Positions 6,342 to 10,072 of a DNA stretch of 10,072 bases are shown one piece after another. The stretch is taken from the NCBI GenBank assembly GCA_036279475.1, contig DASUJB010000146.1, forward strand, positions 1 through 10,072, written 5' to 3'. The first letter of the stretch is position 1, and each line of letters opens with the position of its first letter. The DNA comes from ZC4RG19 sp036279475. GTDB taxonomy: Bacteria; Actinomycetota; Acidimicrobiia; Acidimicrobiales; VFJN01. Under the pieces are notes generated by a model. It was given only the letters and a program-made list of their open reading frames with translations. It was not told the origin of the DNA and did no database searches. The position numbers were made by a program, and so were the translations under genes.

Positions 6342-6390
6342 CACGTGACAGGCTGCGTCCCACTGATCGTCGGACGCGAGCGAGGGGAAC

Positions 6391-7587
6391 GTGGAAGACG
6401 AAGCACCCACCGACCGAGTGTGGGGATCGACGGCCATCGTCGGCATCGGGGAGACGGACTACGTCAGAGGCGCCACCGAGCACGTGTGCGACCTCATCCT
6501 CTCGGCGTCGATGGCTGCCATCGACGACGCCGGGCTCACCCCCGCCGACATCGACGGCATCATCCCGCCCCCGGGGTTCATGAGCACCGAGGAGATCGCC
6601 GCCCACCTGGGCATCCCGGACGTGGCGTACCACGTGAGCGTCCTCATGGGCGGCGCCTCGCCCACCGCCTCGCTGCAGACCGCGGCCATGGCGGTGAGCT
6701 GTGGGCTGGCTCGCAGCGTGCTGGTCACGCTGGGCTGGAACGGCTACTCCGCCCTGCGGCCCCGCCCCGACGCCCGGCCCACCAGCCGCACCATGAACGC
6801 CGGCCCCATGGGCGAGACGGTCCGCAACTTCTACGCCCCGTACGGGCTGACCTCGGCAGCCCAGTACTACAGCCTCTACCTGCGCCGCTACGTCGACACC
6901 CACGGGATCTCCGAGGACGCCGCAGCCGCGGTGGCGCTTACCTGCCGGGCCCACGCCCAGCTCAACGACAAGGCCCTCATGCGGGGACGCCCCATGACCC
7001 GGGCCGACTACGACGGGTCGCCGTTCATCGCCGAGCCGCTGCGCAAGTTCGACTGCTGCGTGGAGACCGACTGCGCCGCCGCCGTCGTGGTCACCACGCT
7101 GGACCGGGCCCGGGACCTCCGCCACCCCCCGGTGGTCTACCTGGCCGGCGCCGAGGGTCACCCCATGCCCGCCGACGAGATCATCAACCGGCCGGACCTG
7201 CTCGAGCTCGGCATCCACCGGGCTGCCCCCCGGGCGTTCGCCCGGGCGGGGGTCACGCCGGCCGACATGGACGTGCTGGAGATCTACGACTGCTTCACCT
7301 ACGTGGTGCTGCTCCAGCTCGAAGCGCTCGGCTACGCCGAGCCCGGCGGCGCCGGGGAGTTCGTGGCCGGCGACAACATCCGGCTGGGGGGCAAGTACCC
7401 CCTCAACACCCACGGCGGGCTCCTGTCGCAGGGGCACTGCTGGGGGCTCAACCACCTGGTCGAGGCCACCCGACAGCTCCGTGACGACGCCGGCGAGGCC
7501 CAGGTCGACGGGGCCGAGCTGGTGCTCGTCACCGGCTACGGCGACCTGGGAGACGGCAGCGTGGCGATCCTGGGGCGCGACCGATGA
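6391..7587 (+). CDS. SCP2-thiolase-like protein, probable Ltp2-type acyl-CoA retro-aldolase
   Basis: The 398-residue product has the thiolase fold of the SCPx/lipid-transfer group. Motifs: AIVGIGETDY (15-24); GGASPTASLQTAAMA (87-101), where true thiolases have the nucleophilic cysteine block; EIYDCFTY (297-304), corresponding to the HDCF block with Tyr299 in place of His; and NTHGGLLSQGHCWG (339-352), with His349 of the GHP block kept. Loss of the nucleophile argues against Claisen-type thiolysis. Together with the DUF35 gene overlapping it, this matches the Ltp2 arrangement, in which a thiolase-fold subunit and a DUF35 protein cleave a beta-hydroxyacyl-CoA by retro-aldol reaction. GTG 6391 is chosen for GAGGGG three bases upstream; GTG 6418 has no site. 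It is the first gene of the rightward operon. Substrate not identifiable; a steroid side chain is one possibility only. Confidence 0.88.
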   Translation: MEDEAPTDRVWGSTAIVGIGETDYVRGATEHVCDLILSASMAAIDDAGLTPADIDGIIPPPGFMSTEEIAAHLGIPDVAYHVSVLMGGASPTASLQTAAMAVSCGLARSVLVTLGWNGYSALRPRPDARPTSRTMNAGPMGETVRNFYAPYGLTSAAQYYSLYLRRYVDTHGISEDAAAAVALTCRAHAQLNDKALMRGRPMTRADYDGSPFIAEPLRKFDCCVETDCAAAVVVTTLDRARDLRHPPVVYLAGAEGHPMPADEIINRPDLLELGIHRAAPRAFARAGVTPADMDVLEIYDCFTYVVLLQLEALGYAEPGGAGEFVAGDNIRLGGKYPLNTHGGLLSQGHCWGLNHLVEATRQLRDDAGEAQVDGAELVLVTGYGDLGDGSVAILGRDR

Positions 7588-8021
7588 CCGGCACCTTCCT
7601 CCCCACCACGGAGTGGCTGGTCCACGACTGGTACCGCGCCTGCATCGACACCGGTGCCCTGTGCATCCAGCGCTGTGCCAGCTGCGGGACCTGGCGCCAC
7701 CCCCCGCGGCGCTTCTGCGCCCGGTGCGCCAGCGACGACGCCCGGTTCGAGCCCGTGTCCGGCACCGGCACCATCTTCTCGCTGGCGGTCAGCCACCGCA
7801 GCCTCGACCCGAGCTGGCAGGAGCTGGTCCCCTTCCCGACGCTCGTCGTCGAGCTGGACGAGGGTCCTCGGGTGCTGACCGCCACCCACGCCGCTCCCGC
7901 CGACGTGGCGATCGGCGACCGGGTGACGGTCTCGGTCGAGCCCCGCTCCGACGACTTCGCCATGCTGTGGGGCGAGCTCTCCGGCGACGACGCCCGGCGC
8001 GCCAGCGCTCCCCCGGCATGA
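7584..8021 (+). CDS. DUF35 / OB-fold zinc-ribbon protein, partner of the thiolase-like protein
   Basis: The 145-residue product has the two parts of the DUF35 family. The N-terminal zinc ribbon shows Cys31, Cys34, Cys45 and Cys48 (CASC then CARC, 10 residues apart). The OB-fold follows, from about 55 to 130, with VSGTGTIFSLAVSH (58-71) and FPTLVVELDEGPRVL (84-98). It overlaps the thiolase-like gene by ATGA and the next gene by ATGA, so all three are probably translated as a coupled set. DUF35 proteins bind acyl-CoA and form an obligate complex with thiolase-fold partners such as Ltp2. In the cholesterol system DUF35 is fused to a MaoC-like hydratase (ChsH2); here it stands alone, and no MaoC gene is visible. 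Confidence 0.9.
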   Translation: MTGTFLPTTEWLVHDWYRACIDTGALCIQRCASCGTWRHPPRRFCARCASDDARFEPVSGTGTIFSLAVSHRSLDPSWQELVPFPTLVVELDEGPRVLTATHAAPADVAIGDRVTVSVEPRSDDFAMLWGELSGDDARRASAPPA

Positions 8022-9001
8022 TCCGCACCCGGCTCACCGACCTGCTCGAGTGCGAGCACCCGGTGATGCTCGCCGGCATGGGCGGCGTGTCCTACGCCGC
8101 CCTGGTGGCGGCGGTCAGCGATGCCGGCGGCTTCGGCACCCTCGGCGCCGCCCCCATGGGCCTCGACCGGATGCGGGAGGAGATGGCCGAGGTGCGGCGG
8201 CGGACGGACCGGCCGTTCGGCGTCGACCTGCTCACCGCCCTGCCGGGCGGCATGGAGGAGCAGGTGGCGGCGCTCATCGAGGGTGGCGCGTCGGTTTTCG
8301 TCGCCGGCCTGGGCGTCCCCCGTGACGTCGTCGACCAGTGTCACCGCGCCGGTGTCCTCGTGGTCAACATGTGCGGCAAGGTGCGCCACGCCGTCCAGGC
8401 GGTGGAGGCGGGCTGCGACGTGGTGGTGGCCCAGGGCACCGAGGCCGGCGGCCACACGGGGACGGTGGCGGCCATGCCCCTGGTGCCCCAGATCGTCGAC
8501 GCCGTGGGCGACCGGGTGCCGGTCGTCGCCGCCGGGGGCATCTTCGACGGCCGCGGCTTGGCCGCCGCCCTGGCCCTGGGGGCCGACGGCGTGTGGGTGG
8601 GCACCCGCTTCATCGCCACCCCCGAGGCCCACGTGGTGTCGGGCTACCGCGAGGCGGTGGTCGGCGGCCGCGACGACGACACGGTCATCACCCGGGCGTA
8701 CACGGGCAAGACGCTGCGGGCCATCCGCAACGACTACACGCAGTTCTTCGAGGACAATCCCGCCGAGCTGCAACGCTTCCCCGACCAGATCGGGCGGTCC
8801 ATGACCGACGGCGCCATGCACCTGGGCGCCCCTCCCGACACCGAGGGGATCGACCCGTCCCGGGAATGCTACGCAGCCGGTCAGGGCCTGGGCGGCATCG
8901 ACGCCGTCGTCCCCGCCGGGGAGCTGGTGCACCGCTTCGTCGAGGAGGCCGAGCGGGCGCTGGACCGGACCGCCGGGCTGCGGGCCACCGTCACCGGCTG
9001 A
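8018..9001 (+). CDS. Nitronate monooxygenase-family FMN protein (2-nitropropane dioxygenase/IpdC-like)
   Basis: The 327-residue product is an FMN TIM barrel of the NPD/NMO family. Motifs: HPVMLAGMGGVSYAALVAAV (14-33); AQGTEAGGHTG (138-148), with His146 where nitronate monooxygenases have the catalytic base; VVAAGGIFDGRGLAAALALG (169-188), phosphate binding; and GVWVGTRF (191-198). It starts at the ATG that overlaps the DUF35 stop (ATGA). The family name may mislead: besides nitronate oxidation it includes enoyl reductases and IpdC, a flavoprotein of actinobacterial steroid-ring degradation. Its coupling to an aldolase pair points to an acyl-CoA or ring intermediate rather than nitronate detoxification, but that is inference. 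The last 121 bases overlap, on the opposite strand, the extended reading frame of a PPOX gene. Confidence 0.9.
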   Translation: MIRTRLTDLLECEHPVMLAGMGGVSYAALVAAVSDAGGFGTLGAAPMGLDRMREEMAEVRRRTDRPFGVDLLTALPGGMEEQVAALIEGGASVFVAGLGVPRDVVDQCHRAGVLVVNMCGKVRHAVQAVEAGCDVVVAQGTEAGGHTGTVAAMPLVPQIVDAVGDRVPVVAAGGIFDGRGLAAALALGADGVWVGTRFIATPEAHVVSGYREAVVGGRDDDTVITRAYTGKTLRAIRNDYTQFFEDNPAELQRFPDQIGRSMTDGAMHLGAPPDTEGIDPSRECYAAGQGLGGIDAVVPAGELVHRFVEEAERALDRTAGLRATVTG

Positions 9002-9507
9002 GCCAGGGTCACACCCCCGGCGTGACGGGGGGACGCCGGCGGGCCGTAGAGCCAGCGGCCGTCCCACATGATCGTCCGGCCCCGGATCTCGCCGTCGTCC
9101 CGCCACGCCTGCGCTCGCTCGGGCCGCAGGGACAGGACGACGTACCCCTCGGCGCCGGTCGGGTCCCAGTCGGCCTGGGCGACGAAGGCGGCGAGCAGCG
9201 GGGCGACGGAAGCATCGCTGACAGATCCGCTCGCCGCCAGGCGGGCGTCGATCATCACGACGTCACGGGTGCCCCCGAAGGCCAGGCGGGCCGCGCCGTT
9301 CGCCTCCAGGTTGCGCGCCGTGGGCGACCGGGCCTCGGTGGCGAGCACCACCTCGCCGTCGCGCCATCCGAACGACAGCGGGACGAGCGAGGGCCGACCA
9401 TCGGGCGAGGCCGTCGCCACCCGCGTGTCGGCGTGCCGCGCCTCGAGCCGGGCGAGGGCATCGGCCTGGCGTCGCTCTCCGGCGCGCGGCGCGCCCGCCG
9501 CCGTCAA
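8881..9507 (-). CDS. PPOX-type (split-barrel) FMN/F420-binding protein, possibly frame-disrupted at the 3' end
   Basis: The frame gives 208 residues. Residues 20-153 fit a split-barrel flavin/F420 protein: ARLEARHADTRVATASPDGR (19-38), SLVPLSFGWRDGEVVLAT (40-57), SPTARNLEANGAARLAFGG (61-79), and GEIRGRTIMWDGRW (139-152), the usual C-terminal block. Family members normally stop about there. Here the frame runs on for 55 low-complexity residues, the last 40 of them antisense to the nitronate monooxygenase gene. A different frame has a TGA at 9011-9009, so a one-base error in a homopolymer (G6 on the plus strand at 9027-9032) would give a normal protein of about 165 residues. No ATG or GTG precedes the domain; the start is TTG 9507, whose TTGA overlaps the stop of the upstream PPOX gene, with GAGGG beside it. 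The lysine of the upstream copy's RRKATN motif is Thr63 here. Confidence 0.72.
   Translation of the reverse strand: MTAAGAPRAGERRQADALARLEARHADTRVATASPDGRPSLVPLSFGWRDGEVVLATEARSPTARNLEANGAARLAFGGTRDVVMIDARLAASGSVSDASVAPLLAAFVAQADWDPTGAEGYVVLSLRPERAQAWRDDGEIRGRTIMWDGRWLYGPPASPRHAGGVTLAQPVTVARSPAVRSSARSASSTKRCTSSPAGTTASMPPRP
9008..9032. terminator. Weak stem-loop between convergent genes
   Basis: GTCAC (9008-9012) can pair with GTGAC (9022-9026), or alternatively CCCCC (9014-9018) with the following G-run (9027-9032). It begins 6 bases after the nitronate monooxygenase stop, where a terminator for the rightward operon is expected. The stems are short and no T-tract follows, so confidence is low. 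It also lies in the questionable tail of the converging PPOX gene. Confidence 0.22.
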
Positions 9508-9926
9508 CCCTCGCCGGGATCGGCCGGGGCCATGAGGATGCGCTCGGGGCGGATCCTCACGATCACCCGCTCCTCGCCGGCCTGGCGCATGGGATAGGTG
9601 TCGACCCCGAGGTAGCGCTGGGCCAGGGCGTCGATGTGCTCGTCGGCCCCGTGGTCGGTCACCTCGACGACCCGCCCCTGGAGGGCGACGACGCGGTAGG
9701 GGTCCTTGGCGTCGATGGCGCACACCGCCACCTTGTCCACGCCCTCCAGGTTGGTGGCCTTGCGGCGGCCTCGAGCGGTGTTGAAGAGGACGTCGTCGCC
9801 GTCGACGTCGATCCACACCGGCGTGGCGTGAGGGTACCCGTCCCGGTCGACGGTGGCGATGGTGGCGATCACCGGCTCCGACAGCAGCCGGCGGGCGCCC
9901 TCGGGGAGCGGCGTGGGGTCGGACAT
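9504..9926 (-). CDS. PPOX-class split-barrel protein, probable F420-dependent (Rv1155-like FDOR-B)
   Basis: The 140-residue product is a full-length split beta-barrel protein. Visible blocks: LLSEPVIATIATVDRDGYPH (14-33); TPVWIDVDGDDVLFNTARGR (35-54); RKATNLEGVDKVAVCAID (55-72), whose Lys56 and Asn59 sit where FDOR-B proteins contact cofactor phosphate; and YRVVALQGRVVEVTD (77-91). Such proteins reduce substrates with F420H2, or bind FMN or F420; heme-type relatives exist. ATG 9926 is fixed by AGGAGGG four bases upstream. Its TGA overlaps the TTG of the next PPOX gene (TTGA), so the two are co-translated and could form a heterodimer. The pair converges on the aldolase operon, so a shared pathway is plausible but unproven. 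Confidence 0.9.
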   Translation of the reverse strand: MSDPTPLPEGARRLLSEPVIATIATVDRDGYPHATPVWIDVDGDDVLFNTARGRRKATNLEGVDKVAVCAIDAKDPYRVVALQGRVVEVTDHGADEHIDALAQRYLGVDTYPMRQAGEERVIVRIRPERILMAPADPGEG

Positions 9927-9961
9927 GGGTCCCTCCTGGGCGTGGTCGGCCAACGATGGTA
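9927..9961 (-). promoter_or_regulatory. Candidate promoter -10 and ribosome binding site of the PPOX pair
   Basis: On the minus strand TACCAT (9961-9956) matches the TANNNT -10 pattern and would start a transcript about 23 bases before the ATG. AGGAGGG then gives a strong ribosome binding site. No convincing -35 is visible at 16-18 bp further upstream. Confidence 0.35.
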
Positions 9962-9994
9962 GGTGACGCGGCGGCACGGGGGTACCGACCCGCC

Positions 9995-10066
9995 GGGGCC
10001 GGCGCCGCGGGCCCGCCCCCCCGGCCACGGCGGCGGCGACCGGCGACAGGGGCCGGCGCCGCGGGC
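9995..10066. repeat. 18-bp direct repeat at the right edge
   Basis: GGGGCCGGCGCCGCGGGC occurs at 9995-10012 and again at 10049-10066, 54 bp apart, in the non-coding stretch before the PPOX pair. Each copy has the palindrome GGCGCC in its centre. They may be protein-binding sites or part of a longer repeat array cut by the window edge. The rest of 9962-10072 is GC-rich and shows no gene. Confidence 0.55.
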
Positions 10067-10072
10067 GCGGAC

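Larger units (their letters stand above)
6171..6390. promoter_or_regulatory. Divergent control region between the two operons
   Basis: This non-coding stretch separates the leftward LLM gene from the rightward thiolase-like gene and must drive at least one of them. It holds two inverted repeats, annotated separately, and most of the GACCGT copies (6195, 6225, 6330; a further copy is at 6164). TTGTCG at 6325-6330 is a possible -35 for the rightward operon, but the corresponding -10 is poor. Open frames crossing the region are rich in Arg, Pro and Gly and show no recognisable protein. No regulator gene is adjacent. Confidence 0.55.

Noticed and set aside
6126..6446. A 106-codon minus-strand frame in the divergent region whose TGA overlaps the LLM start; its last ATG (6203) would give a 25-residue peptide.
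   Set aside because: Arg/Pro-rich with no known domain, and it overlaps the thiolase-like start on the other strand. A short coupled leader peptide cannot be excluded but is not supported.
6391..7587. Calling the thiolase-like gene a functional acetyl-CoA acetyltransferase (thiolase).
   Set aside because: The N-terminal nucleophilic cysteine block is absent and the gene is fused by overlap to DUF35, which fits the non-thiolytic Ltp2-type group better.
8338..9597. A 419-codon plus-strand frame running across the nitronate monooxygenase end and the second PPOX gene.
   Set aside because: Arg/Gly-rich shadow frame over two genes with good family matches; no recognisable domain.

Overview
The window reads as chromosome of a very GC-rich actinomycete (G/C-dominated third codon positions, GTG/TTG starts, ATGA/GTGA/TTGA gene overlaps). 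The set of enzymes (type I Baeyer-Villiger monooxygenase, single-gene acyl-CoA dehydrogenase, SCP2-thiolase-like protein with a DUF35 partner, LLM flavoenzyme, split-barrel PPOX/F420-type proteins) is what Actinomycetota that oxidise hydrophobic substrates carry. An Acidimicrobiia-like origin is a guess from protein flavour, not something the sequence proves. I see no RNA gene, CRISPR array, insertion sequence, phage gene or transcription-factor gene.

Layout. Positions 1-73 hold a strong GC hairpin that looks like the terminator of the leftward operon. A five-gene leftward (-) operon fills 74-6129; in transcription order it is LLM flavin oxidoreductase (6129-5206), HSL-type alpha/beta hydrolase (5103-4210), zinc alcohol dehydrogenase (4213-3116, GTGA overlap with the hydrolase), acyl-CoA dehydrogenase (3032-1782) and Baeyer-Villiger monooxygenase (1714-74). 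A 261-bp divergent control region (6130-6390) separates it from a rightward (+) operon of three tightly overlapping genes: thiolase-like aldolase/lipid-transfer protein (6391-7587), DUF35 zinc/OB-fold partner (7584-8021) and nitronate-monooxygenase-family flavoprotein (8018-9001). Converging on this from the right are two coupled split-barrel PPOX/F420-type genes (9926-9504 and 9507-8881). The last 146 bases hold their promoter region and an 18-bp direct repeat.

How the genes may work together (inference). Monooxygenase, esterase/lactonase and zinc alcohol dehydrogenase match the three-step logic of cyclic-ketone degradation: ketone to lactone or ester, hydrolysis to hydroxy acid, oxidation of the alcohol. 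The acyl-CoA dehydrogenase and the thiolase-fold/DUF35 pair, which lacks the thiolase nucleophilic cysteine region and so resembles the Ltp2-type retro-aldolase, would then handle CoA-linked chain shortening. The LLM and PPOX-type proteins suggest F420 or flavin redox chemistry. No CoA ligase, enoyl-CoA hydratase or regulator is inside the window, so the pathway must be completed elsewhere. The substrate (terpenoid, steroid-like or alicyclic) cannot be read from the sequence.

The least ordinary features are a predicted mRNA hairpin that buries the LLM start codon, a cluster of GACCGT motifs with about 30-bp spacing in the divergent region, a possible reading-frame break at the 3' end of the second PPOX gene, and two small overlapping ORFs with strong ribosome binding sites ahead of the hydrolase.
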